DNA from: Shouchella miscanthi
GTDB lineage: Bacteria; Bacillota; Bacilli; Bacillales; Bacillaceae_D
Assembly (NCBI RefSeq): GCF_007725405.1
Contig: NZ_CP042163.1
Span: 930,001-994,000, forward strand
Length of the DNA: 64,000 nucleotides
Direction: 5' to 3'
Shown here: positions 8,377 to 17,244 of the stretch, in pieces
How the letters are laid out: every line of letters begins with the position of its first letter
How positions within the stretch are numbered: position 1 is the stretch's first letter
The notes under the pieces: model-generated
Told to the model about the DNA's origin: nothing
The model's database searches: none
What the model saw: only the letters and a program-made list of their open reading frames with translations
Program-made: the position numbers and the translations under genes

Positions 8377-9249
8377 ATGATTACGATTGAAAACCTTTGC
8401 TTCTCTTATGGAAAAACGCAGATCTTAACGAACGTATCTAGCCAGTTCGAAGAGGGGAAAATTTACGGTCTATTGGGAAGAAATGGTGTAGGGAAAACAA
8501 CGCTTCTTTCTTTGCTGGCAGGTGCTCAAGAAGCAAAAGAAGGTATGATTTTATTTAACGGTAAGCCCCTATTTGAAAACCAAGACGCTATTTCGGGAAT
8601 AGGATTATTCTATCAGCGAAATGATTTAGATCGCGAAATGGATCACTCAAAAGTAGAGGATTTATTTAAAAAGGCTAAGCAATTTCGTAAACATTTTGAC
8701 TTGGATTATGCCAATGAACTAGCACAAAAATTCAACTTGAAAACATCAAAACGAATGAACAAATTATCAAAAGGAAATGAAGCCGTTATCCAAGCGATTT
8801 TAGGGCTTGCCAGTCGTGTACCTGTTACGATTTTTGATGAAGTCTACCTTGGGATGGATGCGCCTTCACGAACACTTTTTTACAGTGAACTGTTAGACGA
8901 ACAAGAGCGATTTCCTAGAATGTTTATTGTATCCACTCATCTTGTTTCGGAAATGGAGCATTTGTTTGATGAAGTGAAAATCTTGGAAAATGGTCAATTC
9001 TCTCTCGATGAATCCTATCAAACGGCAGTGGAGAAAGGGAATACACTGACAGGAGATGCGGAAGCCGTATCCAATGTGACAAAGGGATTGAAGGTCATAA
9101 GGGAACAAGTACTAGGTCCAACAAAAGCCGTTTCTGTCTTTGGGGAATTAGGAGAGCAAGTTCGTGAACAATGTGTTAAGCAAAATATAGCGATTAGTCA
9201 AATGCCTTTACAAGATTTATTTATCGCTTTAACTGCAGAAAGAGGGTGA
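8377..9249 (+). CDS. ABC transporter ATP-binding protein (YtrB-like)
   Basis: A 290-residue ATPase with Walker A GRNGVGKTT (34-42), a degenerate signature LSKGNE in place of LSGGQ, Walker B VTIFDE and the H-loop STH. It pairs with the membrane protein encoded immediately downstream (stop overlaps the region of the next ribosome site). The regulator upstream is of the YtrA type, whose targets are often cell-envelope stress or antibiotic-response ABC transporters. Substrate and direction are not known; export or a signalling role are both possible. Confidence 0.85.
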   Translation: MITIENLCFSYGKTQILTNVSSQFEEGKIYGLLGRNGVGKTTLLSLLAGAQEAKEGMILFNGKPLFENQDAISGIGLFYQRNDLDREMDHSKVEDLFKKAKQFRKHFDLDYANELAQKFNLKTSKRMNKLSKGNEAVIQAILGLASRVPVTIFDEVYLGMDAPSRTLFYSELLDEQERFPRMFIVSTHLVSEMEHLFDEVKILENGQFSLDESYQTAVEKGNTLTGDAEAVSNVTKGLKVIREQVLGPTKAVSVFGELGEQVREQCVKQNIAISQMPLQDLFIALTAERG

Positions 9250-9254
9250 CTAGA

Positions 9255-9977
9255 ATGAATCAATTGACAAAAGTCCTTTATCAAGAACAATTTAAGTGGT
9301 TTTCATGGTTTTTGCTATTTGTACTATTGTTTCAAGGCGCATTGCTATTTTTAGCTTCTTATTTTGGAGGATCAATCCAGCAGTTCACACTGCTTTCATT
9401 TGGACCCTCAAGAATTTTTATGCTCGTTCTTGGGATTATTTCGGCATATGCGTTTTTAGGCTACTATTATCAGCTTGGTCAAACACGAAAAAGGTACTAT
9501 AGAAGTACACTTGTCGCTGCCATTTTGTTAGCTGGCACAATGGTGATTTCAGTAAAACTGTTCTCTTTAATAGAGGCATTGGTAGTTGGAAATCAAGCAT
9601 TTATTTCAGATCGAACTGATGGAACAACTATAGTCAATGACAGTCAATCCATTACGATAACAATTGATATTTTTTCAGAGGGGCTCCAATTCATTGACTC
9701 AACTGTTTTGTTTATGCTCTTTTTTGTCTTACAGCTCTTGTTGTATTATGGAGTAGGCTGGTTTATCAGTGTAGGCTTTTATCGGTACGGATGGGTCATT
9801 GGCTTACTATTTATTGTGCTTGCTATCGGATTCTTAGGGCTGAATCAATTTATGTGGTCTAGTTCTTTAATGGATCACTTGCCTGCTCTTCTACTAGTTG
9901 GAACGGTTGTTTTAACGACCATTGTGTTCTACTTTGTTTATCTCATTGTAAAACGCACACCTATTAAATTGAAATAA
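9255..9977 (+). CDS. ABC transporter membrane subunit
   Basis: A 240-residue hydrophobic protein with about six membrane segments (near residues 15-40, 53-70, 85-105, 145-170, 180-200, 208-232) and an extracellular-type loop at about 110-140 with a Ser/Thr/Asp-rich run. It is coupled to the ATPase: the GAGGGTG ribosome site lies inside the end of the preceding gene and fits the ATG at 9255 better than the overlapping GTG at 9246. No family motif lets me name a substrate. Confidence 0.75.
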   Translation: MNQLTKVLYQEQFKWFSWFLLFVLLFQGALLFLASYFGGSIQQFTLLSFGPSRIFMLVLGIISAYAFLGYYYQLGQTRKRYYRSTLVAAILLAGTMVISVKLFSLIEALVVGNQAFISDRTDGTTIVNDSQSITITIDIFSEGLQFIDSTVLFMLFFVLQLLLYYGVGWFISVGFYRYGWVIGLLFIVLAIGFLGLNQFMWSSSLMDHLPALLLVGTVVLTTIVFYFVYLIVKRTPIKLK

Positions 9978-9987
9978 AGGTAAAGAA

Positions 9988-10018
9988 CCCCCCTTTGTAA
10001 CGTTTGTTTACAAGGGGG
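9988..10018 (+). terminator. Likely terminator of the YtrA-type operon
   Basis: CCCCCTTTGTAA and TTTACAAGGGGG form a long stem with a one-base bulge. The following T tract is poor (ATTGTTATG), so termination strength is uncertain. Confidence 0.55.
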
Positions 10019-10149
10019 ATTGTTATGTGGGTTAAAAAGTGTATGAGAGACAGCTTACTGACAGTGAAAAATGCACCCGTAATGGTCATGAACTGCTAAT
10101 AAGTGTCTAATGATAACGTCATGTAGTAGCGAGGATGAGATTCTATCTA

Positions 10150-10179
10150 TTGACATGTATACTAGTACCCATATATAAT
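10150..10179 (+). promoter_or_regulatory. Sigma-A-type promoter of the FCD regulator gene
   Basis: TTGACA (10150-10155) and TATAAT (10174-10179) both match the consensus exactly, with an 18-base spacer. The operator-like dyad at 10153-10167 overlaps the -35 box and spacer, which would allow repression by the regulator encoded downstream. Confidence 0.8.
10153..10167. promoter_or_regulatory. Operator copy O1 of the catabolic block
   Basis: ACATGTATACTAGTA has the same GTATAC core and near-symmetric arms as the two longer copies at 10936-10953 and 14912-14933. It lies inside the regulator's own promoter. The TTGTATACAA-like core fits the FadR/GntR operator pattern; binding is inferred. Confidence 0.65.
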
Positions 10180-10214
10180 TTAGATTATTCAGGACAAATA
10201 GTGAGTTGAATATA

Positions 10215-10916
10215 ATGAAAAGATTATCTGTTGAACGAAAGACGTTAGCTAGTGAGGCCTATCATTACCTTTATAAAGACATTATTACGCTGAAATACAA
10301 GCCTGGGCAAATGATTTATGAAAATGACATTGCCAAGGAATTAGGCATTAGTAGGACACCTGTAAGAGAAGCGATTCATTTGCTCGCATCTGAAGAATTT
10401 CTTGCTATTAAGCCACAGAAAGGCATTCAAGTTCAATATATTTCAAAGAAAAAAGTACAGGACTCTTATCGCGTTCGAGAGAGTTTAGAAGTGACAGCCT
10501 TTAAAGAAGTGGCAACCCTTTGGGATAGTAGCAGTCACATCTATAAAGCTGCCAAAAAAGACTTGATAGCGATCATAGCTGAGCAACGTTATGCTGCTGA
10601 AAACGATCAAGTGGATGATTTTTATCAGTACGACGAAGTCTTCCATGACAAGGTGCTGGACATATGTGGGAATCAAACGTTAACAACCATTGTTCGTCAA
10701 GTGCGGGGACATGTGAATCGAATGCGTTATCTTGAATTTTTTGAGACGCGAGAAATGGATCGAATTATTGATGACCATGACCAGCTTGTCACATTAATTG
10801 AGCAAAACAACGTTTTAGAAGTGGAGAAGCTATTAGTAAACCATTTGCGAAACGTTTCCAATTATTACGATGATATTATGAGGAAATATCCAGACTATTT
10901 TAATGCCCAATCATAG
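10215..10916 (+). CDS. GntR-family regulator, FadR/FCD subfamily
   Basis: A 233-residue regulator with an N-terminal winged helix (about residues 8-72, with MIYENDIAKELGISRTPVREAIHLLASE) and an all-helical FCD ligand-binding domain (about 80-220) that keeps the metal-binding Asp/His pattern (YDEVFHDKVLDICGN, DDHDQLVTLIE). FCD proteins usually sense small carboxylic acids, in keeping with the TRAP transporter downstream. The frame opens at a TTG (10206), but AGTGAG lies nine bases before the ATG at 10215. An 18-base operator copy sits immediately after the gene, another within its promoter. Confidence 0.9.
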   Translation: MKRLSVERKTLASEAYHYLYKDIITLKYKPGQMIYENDIAKELGISRTPVREAIHLLASEEFLAIKPQKGIQVQYISKKKVQDSYRVRESLEVTAFKEVATLWDSSSHIYKAAKKDLIAIIAEQRYAAENDQVDDFYQYDEVFHDKVLDICGNQTLTTIVRQVRGHVNRMRYLEFFETREMDRIIDDHDQLVTLIEQNNVLEVEKLLVNHLRNVSNYYDDIMRKYPDYFNAQS

Positions 10917-10935
10917 TTGGGTTTCCTTTTTACAT

Positions 10936-10953
10936 ATACTTGTATACTAGTAT
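10936..10953. promoter_or_regulatory. Operator copy O2 before the Gfo/Idh/MocA gene
   Basis: ATACTTGTATACTAGTAT differs from the perfect palindrome at 14914-14931 at one base. It lies 20 bases after the regulator stop and just upstream of the next ribosome site, so bound repressor would block initiation or elongation into the structural genes. Confidence 0.75.
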
Positions 10954-10973
10954 TGGATGGTGGTGTAAGAAAA

Positions 10974-12023
10974 TTGAAATTAGCTGTATTTGGATTGAAT
11001 CATGGTTTTCAATTTGCTGAGGCAATCGTAAAAATGAAAGGGGTTTCTTTAGTTGCGGTAGCTGGCAATGATGCTCTGGCGAAGCAACGTGCAACTTGTT
11101 TAAATGTTCCGTTATACGAAGATTATAAATGGTTAATCCAAGAAGAATTGATAGACGGGGCTATCATTACATTACCGAATCAACTACATCATGAAGCTGT
11201 AAAGCATTGTGCAGATGCAGGTGTACATTGCCTAGTGGAAAAACCGATAGCTGACTCAACTGATCAAGGTGTTGAAATGGTTCAGTATTGCAAGAAAAAG
11301 AAGGTGAAACTGCTAGTAGGCCATCATCGTCGTTATTCGAGCAAAATAAATCTTTTGAAACAAACCCTTCAAAAAAAGAAAATCGGAGACCTTATTGGTG
11401 TAAACCTTATGTGGGCATTAGCAAAAGATCGGCCTTACTATGATGAGAAATGGCGATTGAATGAAGGCGGCGGTCCGTTACTAATTAACGGTATACATGA
11501 TATTGATAATTTACGATATGTTACTGGCGGAGAAGTTGAAAGCGTTTACGCGATGGCTAAAAGTCTAATACGTGGCAACCATGTAGAAGACTCGGTATCG
11601 GCCATATTGCATTTACATACAGGTGCGACCGTCAATTACTTTTTAACAGATGGTGTTCCGGCTCCTTGGTCGTATGAGTTTACAATGAGAGAAAATAGCA
11701 AATATCCATTTTACAAGGAAGATTGCTATTACTTTTTTGGAACGAAAGGAAGCATCGCCTTTCCTAGCATGCGTACGTATCGATATGATGAGTCAGCGTA
11801 TGGGTGGGAGCATGCATTAGTTGAAGAAACATTGACAATAGACCAGTGCGTTGATCCTATTGTCGAAGAGCTTAAGCACTTTATCCTTGTTATAAAAGGG
11901 ATTGAACAAGCGCGGGTTTCTGGTGAAGACGGAGTAAAAACGTTGGAAGTAATTGAAGCAATGCATTTATCGATTAAAGAAGAAAGAAAAGTGAATATCC
12001 TTACGAATACGGTAATAAAGTAG
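10974..12023 (+). CDS. Gfo/Idh/MocA-family oxidoreductase
   Basis: A 349-residue NAD(P)-dependent dehydrogenase-like protein. The N-terminal Rossmann fold has LAVFGLNHGFQFA where the usual GxGxxG loop is expected, followed by the family motif CLVEKPIAD and the C-terminal half with GGGPLLINGIHDIDNLRYV, where HDID carries the catalytic-type His. The likely start is TTG at 10974, eight bases after GGTGGTG; the frame is open further up to 10917 but that would span the operator. It is the first structural gene after the regulator. The altered nucleotide loop leaves cofactor use open. Substrate is probably a hydroxy acid or sugar-like compound brought in by the TRAP system. Confidence 0.82.
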   Translation: MKLAVFGLNHGFQFAEAIVKMKGVSLVAVAGNDALAKQRATCLNVPLYEDYKWLIQEELIDGAIITLPNQLHHEAVKHCADAGVHCLVEKPIADSTDQGVEMVQYCKKKKVKLLVGHHRRYSSKINLLKQTLQKKKIGDLIGVNLMWALAKDRPYYDEKWRLNEGGGPLLINGIHDIDNLRYVTGGEVESVYAMAKSLIRGNHVEDSVSAILHLHTGATVNYFLTDGVPAPWSYEFTMRENSKYPFYKEDCYYFFGTKGSIAFPSMRTYRYDESAYGWEHALVEETLTIDQCVDPIVEELKHFILVIKGIEQARVSGEDGVKTLEVIEAMHLSIKEERKVNILTNTVIK

Positions 12024-12045
12024 TCCGTTAGAAGGGGGAACAGGT

Positions 12046-13053
12046 ATGAAACGTCAATTGTTGTTAGTCAGCTGCTTCATTCCTCTGGCTGCGTGCAGTG
12101 TAGCTGGTCATGCTGAAGAGCCAAAGATGATGCGAATTGCCAACACAACACCTGAAGATCGGTCTTTAAGTCAAGCACTCTATCAATTTGCTGACCGCTT
12201 AGAGGAAGAAACAGACGGGTCCATTCATGTAGAGGTTTATACAAATAGCCAAATAGGTGGTGATCGAGAGTTATTTGAAGGGATGCAATTTAACACCATT
12301 CAAGCAGCAACTATGTCAACGGGTCCAATTGCACAATTTGCACCATTGTTTAATGTGTTAGAGCTACCCTTTTTGTTTGAAAACGAAAGTGAAGCGTATG
12401 AATTACTAGATGGTCCAATCGGCGAAGAGCTTTTACTCGAGTTAAAAGCGCAAAAGGTAGTAGGTATTAACTATTTTGAAAACGGATTCAGAGTATTGAC
12501 GAACAATGTAAAGGAGATTAAGGAGTTAGAAGACGTAAAAGGACTAGACCTTCGTACACTTGAAAATCAGTGGCATATGCAAATTTGGAGTGAGTTAGGT
12601 GCTAATCCAACACCGATGAATTATAGCGAATTGTACATTGGCTTAGAGCAAGGGACGATTGCAGGGCAGGAAAATCCAATTGGAAACGTTGTAAACAGTC
12701 ATTTTTATGAGGTTCAGCAATACTTAACGATGACCAATCATATCTACAATGCCAGCCCTTTTATGGTCAGTGAAGCGTTTTGGGAGATGCTTACGCCTCA
12801 AGAAAGACAAGCCATTGAAGAAGTTGCAGACGAAGTACAAACCGCTCAACGTTTAGCAAATCAAGAAGAAGCACGCGTAAGTCGTACTTATCTGGAAGAG
12901 AAAGGTATTACGATCTCTGAATTAACAGATAAAGAACGAGAACGTTGGATTGAAGCGAGCCATCCAGTTAGAGAACGGTTTGGAAATCAAGAAGATCATC
13001 ATGGTTGGGTTCAGCGTATTGAGCAAGCATTACAAGCTGACCGCCAGGAATAG
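12046..13053 (+). CDS. dctP: TRAP transporter substrate-binding lipoprotein (DctP family)
   Basis: A 335-residue DctP-type binding protein. A lipoprotein signal ends in LAAC (Cys17), so it is anchored outside the membrane. The conserved carboxylate-binding arginine lies in KGLDLRTLEN, and GQENPIGNV matches the family motif that closes the pocket. Such proteins catch organic anions and hand them to the DctQM membrane unit encoded next. The TRAP system needs a sodium or proton gradient. Ligand is unknown, but the arginine implies a carboxylate. Confidence 0.93.
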   Translation: MKRQLLLVSCFIPLAACSVAGHAEEPKMMRIANTTPEDRSLSQALYQFADRLEEETDGSIHVEVYTNSQIGGDRELFEGMQFNTIQAATMSTGPIAQFAPLFNVLELPFLFENESEAYELLDGPIGEELLLELKAQKVVGINYFENGFRVLTNNVKEIKELEDVKGLDLRTLENQWHMQIWSELGANPTPMNYSELYIGLEQGTIAGQENPIGNVVNSHFYEVQQYLTMTNHIYNASPFMVSEAFWEMLTPQERQAIEEVADEVQTAQRLANQEEARVSRTYLEEKGITISELTDKERERWIEASHPVRERFGNQEDHHGWVQRIEQALQADRQE

Positions 13054-13061
13054 GAGGGGCT

Positions 13062-13595
13062 ATGAAGGTCTTCCGGTTAATTGAGCGTCATGTAGAAGAA
13101 GTTCTGTTGGTGATTATTTTATCTACAATGGTGATAGCCATTTTTCTCCAGATTGTTATGCGGTTTGTTTTAGGAACCTCTTTAGGATGGTCAGAGGAAT
13201 TAGCTCGCTATAGCTTTATTTACCTTGTCTTTATTGGAGTTAGCTATGGTGTCAAACAGGAAAAGCATATAAGGATTGACACGATTTTGTCGTTTTTAAA
13301 TGAGAAGAAGCAAGTCATCTTAAGCTTCATTGTCTATAGTCTTTTTCTGCTATTCTCTATATTCATCATCGTTTATGGTGGTGCGATGAGTATTGAAATC
13401 TTTCGGCTTGGACAAGTGACCCCGGGTCTTGGAATAAAAATGGGGTATGTCTACATGGCAGCGCCCCTAGGCATGGTGTTAACAAGCTTAAGAATTAGTC
13501 AAAAGATGAAGGCAGAATTTCAGCATTACTTACATGCTAGACCATACACACTGAATGAGAAAAGGAACCATCAGGAGGTTCACAATGAACAATAG
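13062..13595 (+). CDS. dctQ: TRAP transporter small membrane subunit (DctQ family)
   Basis: A 177-residue protein with four membrane helices (about residues 16-38, 48-66, 87-108, 128-150). It has the DctQ pattern VIAIFLQIVMRFVLGTSLGWSEELARYSFIYLVFIG, in which the Trp-Ser-Glu-Glu run is typical. It lies nine bases after dctP and twelve before dctM. It bridges the binding protein and the large permease. Confidence 0.93.
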   Translation: MKVFRLIERHVEEVLLVIILSTMVIAIFLQIVMRFVLGTSLGWSEELARYSFIYLVFIGVSYGVKQEKHIRIDTILSFLNEKKQVILSFIVYSLFLLFSIFIIVYGGAMSIEIFRLGQVTPGLGIKMGYVYMAAPLGMVLTSLRISQKMKAEFQHYLHARPYTLNEKRNHQEVHNEQ

Positions 13596-13607
13596 GGGGC
13601 AATAATC

Positions 13608-14882
13608 GTGACGGCAGTGGTTTTATTTGGTAGTTTTGCAAGTTTGCTCGCTTTAAGCGCTCCAATTGGCATTGCACTCATCCTAGCATCTTTACTCGCT
13701 TTACTAGTAGCCGGAAATATGCCGTTTGAGTTTGCTATTCAGAGTTTTATTACAGCGATAGACTCATTTCCGATTATGGCTGTACCATTCTTTATTTTGG
13801 CTGGAGAACTTATGGCTAAAGGAGGATTGTCACGACGACTATTTGTGCTTGCAAAAACCCTTGTCGGTAACTTTACAGGCGGATTTGCGATGGCTGCAGT
13901 CATAACGTGTCTGTTCTTTTCCGCTATTTCTGGTTCTGGACCGGCAACCGTAGCCGCCGTAGGTGGGATTATGATTCCAGCAATGATTGAAATGGGGTAT
14001 GATAGGCGATTCGCGACAGCCTTGATTGCTGCTGCCGGTGCACTTGGTGTCATATTGCCGCCGAGCATTCCGTTAATTGTCTATGGCGTAACAAGTGGTG
14101 TTTCTGTCGGAGATTTGTTTATTGCGGCGGTAATCCCAGGACTTATCGTCACAATTAGTTTATTAATCTACTCGTTTCTCTATGCAAAAGCAAAAGGGTA
14201 TAAGGGATCAAAGGAAGGCTTCTCTATAAAAGAAGTAGGAAAAGCGTTTTGGGATGCGAAATGGGCGTTGCTCGTCCCATTTATTATACTGGGTGGGATT
14301 TATAGTGGCTTTTTTACGCCAACAGAGGCAGCTGCTGTTGCTGTTGTCTATGGCTTATTGGCTGGATTCTTTCTTTACAAAGAATTAAAATGGCACCAAC
14401 TTTATGATATCTTAAGAAATTCAGCGCTAACAACGGCAACCATACTCTTTATTATAGCTGCAGCGACAGTGTTTGGCCGAGTGATGACAATTGAACAAAT
14501 GCCAGGCCAAATTGCTTCTAGTATTCTTAGTATTTCAGATAACCAACTAATAATTATTCTGTTAATTACAGCGATGTTGTTAGTAGTTGGAACCGTAATG
14601 GATACAACAGCTGCGATCATCATATTTACACCTCTTCTTGTGCCAGTAGGTATGGAGCTAGGTTATGATCCGATTCATTTCGCCATGCTCGTTGTTTTAA
14701 ATCTGGCAATTGGCTTTATTACTCCGCCAATCGGTGTCAATCTTTTTGTAGCGTCGAGTATCTCAAACCTTTCAATTGTCACGCTATCAAAAGCGGCGCT
14801 ACCTTTTGTCTGTATTTTAATTTTCAATTTATTGCTTGTTATTTTCATACCGCAGCTCTCGTTGTTTTTACTCGGTCGATAG
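13608..14882 (+). CDS. dctM: TRAP transporter large permease (DctM family)
   Basis: A 424-residue permease with about twelve hydrophobic segments and the family landmarks PFFILAGELMAKGGLSRRL, SAISGSGPATVAAVGGIMIPAM and PPSIPLIVYG. GTG at 13608 is the start, preceded by AGGGGGCAATAATC. It completes the DctPQM set. After its stop come 30 bases and then the perfect operator palindrome before the enzyme genes, so enzyme expression can be controlled separately from uptake. Confidence 0.95.
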   Translation: MTAVVLFGSFASLLALSAPIGIALILASLLALLVAGNMPFEFAIQSFITAIDSFPIMAVPFFILAGELMAKGGLSRRLFVLAKTLVGNFTGGFAMAAVITCLFFSAISGSGPATVAAVGGIMIPAMIEMGYDRRFATALIAAAGALGVILPPSIPLIVYGVTSGVSVGDLFIAAVIPGLIVTISLLIYSFLYAKAKGYKGSKEGFSIKEVGKAFWDAKWALLVPFIILGGIYSGFFTPTEAAAVAVVYGLLAGFFLYKELKWHQLYDILRNSALTTATILFIIAAATVFGRVMTIEQMPGQIASSILSISDNQLIIILLITAMLLVVGTVMDTTAAIIIFTPLLVPVGMELGYDPIHFAMLVVLNLAIGFITPPIGVNLFVASSISNLSIVTLSKAALPFVCILIFNLLLVIFIPQLSLFLLGR

Positions 14883-14911
14883 TGGATCAAAAAGAAGAAG
14901 GTATGATACAC

Positions 14912-14933
14912 TTATACTTGTATACAAGTATAA
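14912..14933. promoter_or_regulatory. Operator copy O3, perfect 22-bp palindrome
   Basis: The core ATACTTGTATACAAGTAT (14914-14931) is a perfect palindrome that extends by two more bases on each side. It shares the TTGTATAC half-site with O1 and O2. It lies between dctM and the lyase-like gene, about 32 bases before the latter's start. Confidence 0.8.
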
Positions 14934-14964
14934 TCTAAAAATTTAGTTAAAAGGTTGTGTGGAT

Positions 14965-15789
14965 ATGGCAGGACGGAGCGCATTAGAAACGTATAAAAAA
15001 GGCGGCGCTTGGTGGGAAACGGAGATTAGCGATAGTAAGAAAAACGAAATTATCATTAGAGGAAAGAGAGTAGAAGACTTAATTGGAAACGTGACATACA
15101 GCCAAATGCTCTATTTTCTTTTAGTCGGTGAAGAGTTAAACGAACGTAAAGCAGCATTATTTGAAAGCGTTCTTGTCGCAGGCTCTGATCATGGTCCGCG
15201 TGCGCCATCCATTGCAGCAGCGAGAATGGCAGCTACATGTGGCGTTACGTTTAATTCAGCAGTTGCAACTGGGATAAATATGCTAGGAGATGTACATGGT
15301 GGTGCGGTGGAAGATTCTATGGCCATCTTATATGCCACGAAGGAGGCGATTAACGAAGGACGGGGGAGCGTTACCGAACAGCTAGATCGTCTTTTACAAG
15401 CAGGAAAAAAACTACCAGGCTTTGGCCATCAATTGCATGATGATGATCCGAGGGTGAAGCGACTTTATGAATTATCTCAATTACTGATTGAGGAAGGTGA
15501 CATTTCAGGGGTGTATTTACGCTTGTTAGAAGACTTCCGTCTACACATTTCTGATCGAAAGAAACGTAGCTTCACTATTAACGTTGATGGTATTTCAGCA
15601 GCCATTCAGTGTGAGCTAGGCATACCAGCTGAAGCAGCGAAAGGAATTTTTGCTTTATCAAGAGGTATGGGTATTGTTGCTCATGCGTACGAGGAGTTAC
15701 AAAACGGGACGTTAATAAAAGGACCGTGTCCAAATGAAGAAACGCTTGTACGCTATACAGGAAAGAGCGTAAGGGAGGAAGGAGAATGA
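14965..15789 (+). CDS. Citrate synthase-fold protein, citryl-CoA lyase-like
   Basis: A 274-residue short member of the citrate synthase superfamily. The three catalytic positions of that fold are all recognisable: His in GSDHGPRAPS, His in GFGHQLHDDDPR and Asp in NVDG; GDVHGGAVE matches the LHGGA motif. Citrate synthases are usually 370-430 residues; this short form is the one annotated as citryl-CoA lyase, which splits a 3-hydroxy-3-carboxyacyl-CoA into acetyl-CoA and an oxo acid. Start ATG 14965 is favoured over GTG 14959 by spacing from AAAAGG. It is coupled to the aldehyde dehydrogenase gene by an ATGA overlap. The true substrate is unknown. Confidence 0.75.
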   Translation: MAGRSALETYKKGGAWWETEISDSKKNEIIIRGKRVEDLIGNVTYSQMLYFLLVGEELNERKAALFESVLVAGSDHGPRAPSIAAARMAATCGVTFNSAVATGINMLGDVHGGAVEDSMAILYATKEAINEGRGSVTEQLDRLLQAGKKLPGFGHQLHDDDPRVKRLYELSQLLIEEGDISGVYLRLLEDFRLHISDRKKRSFTINVDGISAAIQCELGIPAEAAKGIFALSRGMGIVAHAYEELQNGTLIKGPCPNEETLVRYTGKSVREEGE

Positions 15790-17231
15790 TAGCAGTGAAA
15801 TCCGCACAGTCGTTTATAGATGGACAATGGGGTGCAATCGAAGAAGGGCAAGGTTTAGAAGTAAGAAGCCCTTATTCAAATGAAGTAATTGGCTATCAAT
15901 ATGAAACAAATGAACAAGGTGTAGAAGAAGCGTTGGCATCGGCATTTCGATATAAAAAAGAGTTGGAAAAACTAGAAGCGATTGATCGCTCTGCCATTCT
16001 TTATAAAGCGGCAATGTTAATGGAAGAGCGTCAAGAAGCGTTTGCCCAATTAATTTCTTTAGAAGTAGGAAAAGCGTTAAAAAATACCCGAGATGAAGTG
16101 GGGCGTTCAATAGAAACCCTCATTCAGTCAGCAGAAGAAGCAAAGCGCCAGTTTGGTGAAACAATTCCAGGTGGCGCATCTTCAAGAGGGAAAGGTTCGA
16201 CTGCACTTACATTTCGTGTGCCAGTTGGTGTGATAGCAGCGATTACGCCATTTAACGCACCGTTAAATTTAATTTGCCATAAAATTGGTCCAAGCTTTGC
16301 TGCAGGGAACGTAACCGTATTAAAACCTGCACCACAAGCACCTTTTATTGCGAAAGCACTTGTAGAGCTATTAATTGAAGCTGGTATGCCGGCAAAAGCT
16401 ATTCAAATGGTGCTCGGTGGGAGAGAAGTAGGCGGAAAAATTGTTGCCGACTCACGAACAAATCTTGTTTCTTTCACAGGTGGTGTGCCTGCAGGCCAAC
16501 AAATTAGTAAGCTAGCTGGGATGAAAAAAGTGTTATTAGAGCTTGGTGGAAACGCTGGCACGATTGTCCATGAAGATGCGGATATAGAGCGGGCAGCAAC
16601 GCTTGCAACAAAAACCGCTTTCAGTAACTCAGGTCAAAGTTGTATTTCTGTGCAGCGTGTCTATGTGCATGAATCGGTCTTTCAGGAATTTAGCGCAAAG
16701 GTAAAAGAAAAAACAGAAGCTCTTCATGTAGGAGATCCTCGTGATGAGGCAACGGATATCGGCTGTGTAGTATCAAAGGAAGCAGCTGAACGTATCACGA
16801 GCTGGATAGAAGAGGCTGCTGCTGACGGTGCGAATATTCTCTGCGGTGGGTCTGCAAATGGAGCACAGGTACAACCGACGATTCTTGTCAATCCAAAGAA
16901 AGAAAGCAAAGTGGTTTGCCAAGAAGTCTTTGGTCCGGTGGTTAGTTTAATTCCTTATCGTGACGTAGAGTGGGCCATTCATGAGGTTAATGAGTCAGCG
17001 TTCGGTTTGCAAGCAGGTGTGTTTACGCAGTCATTAACGGTTGTAAGAAAAGTTGTTCAAACCCTCGATATGGGAGGGATCGTTGTAAATGGAACCTCAA
17101 ATTTCCGTTTGGATCATTGGCCGTATGGAGGCGTCAAGCAGAGTGGAATCGGTCGGGAAGGTCCCCGCTTTGCTATTGAAGAAATGAGCGAAACGAAGAT
17201 GGTTGTTCTACAAGATTTTTTGACACTATAA
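15786..17231 (+). CDS. NAD(P)-dependent aldehyde dehydrogenase
   Basis: A 481-residue ALDH superfamily enzyme that oxidises an aldehyde to an acid. It has the cofactor-side motif ITPFNAPLNLICHKIGPSFA, the general base Glu in LLELGGN, the nucleophile Cys in SNSGQSCISVQR and the C-terminal motif YGGVKQSGIGREG. Length and motifs are complete. GGGAGGAAGGAGA precedes the ATG, which overlaps the stop of the lyase-like gene. Its place between a lyase and an alcohol dehydrogenase suggests handling of an aldehyde made in the same route. Confidence 0.9.
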   Translation: MIAVKSAQSFIDGQWGAIEEGQGLEVRSPYSNEVIGYQYETNEQGVEEALASAFRYKKELEKLEAIDRSAILYKAAMLMEERQEAFAQLISLEVGKALKNTRDEVGRSIETLIQSAEEAKRQFGETIPGGASSRGKGSTALTFRVPVGVIAAITPFNAPLNLICHKIGPSFAAGNVTVLKPAPQAPFIAKALVELLIEAGMPAKAIQMVLGGREVGGKIVADSRTNLVSFTGGVPAGQQISKLAGMKKVLLELGGNAGTIVHEDADIERAATLATKTAFSNSGQSCISVQRVYVHESVFQEFSAKVKEKTEALHVGDPRDEATDIGCVVSKEAAERITSWIEEAAADGANILCGGSANGAQVQPTILVNPKKESKVVCQEVFGPVVSLIPYRDVEWAIHEVNESAFGLQAGVFTQSLTVVRKVVQTLDMGGIVVNGTSNFRLDHWPYGGVKQSGIGREGPRFAIEEMSETKMVVLQDFLTL

Positions 17232-17244
17232 GGAGAGATGTACG

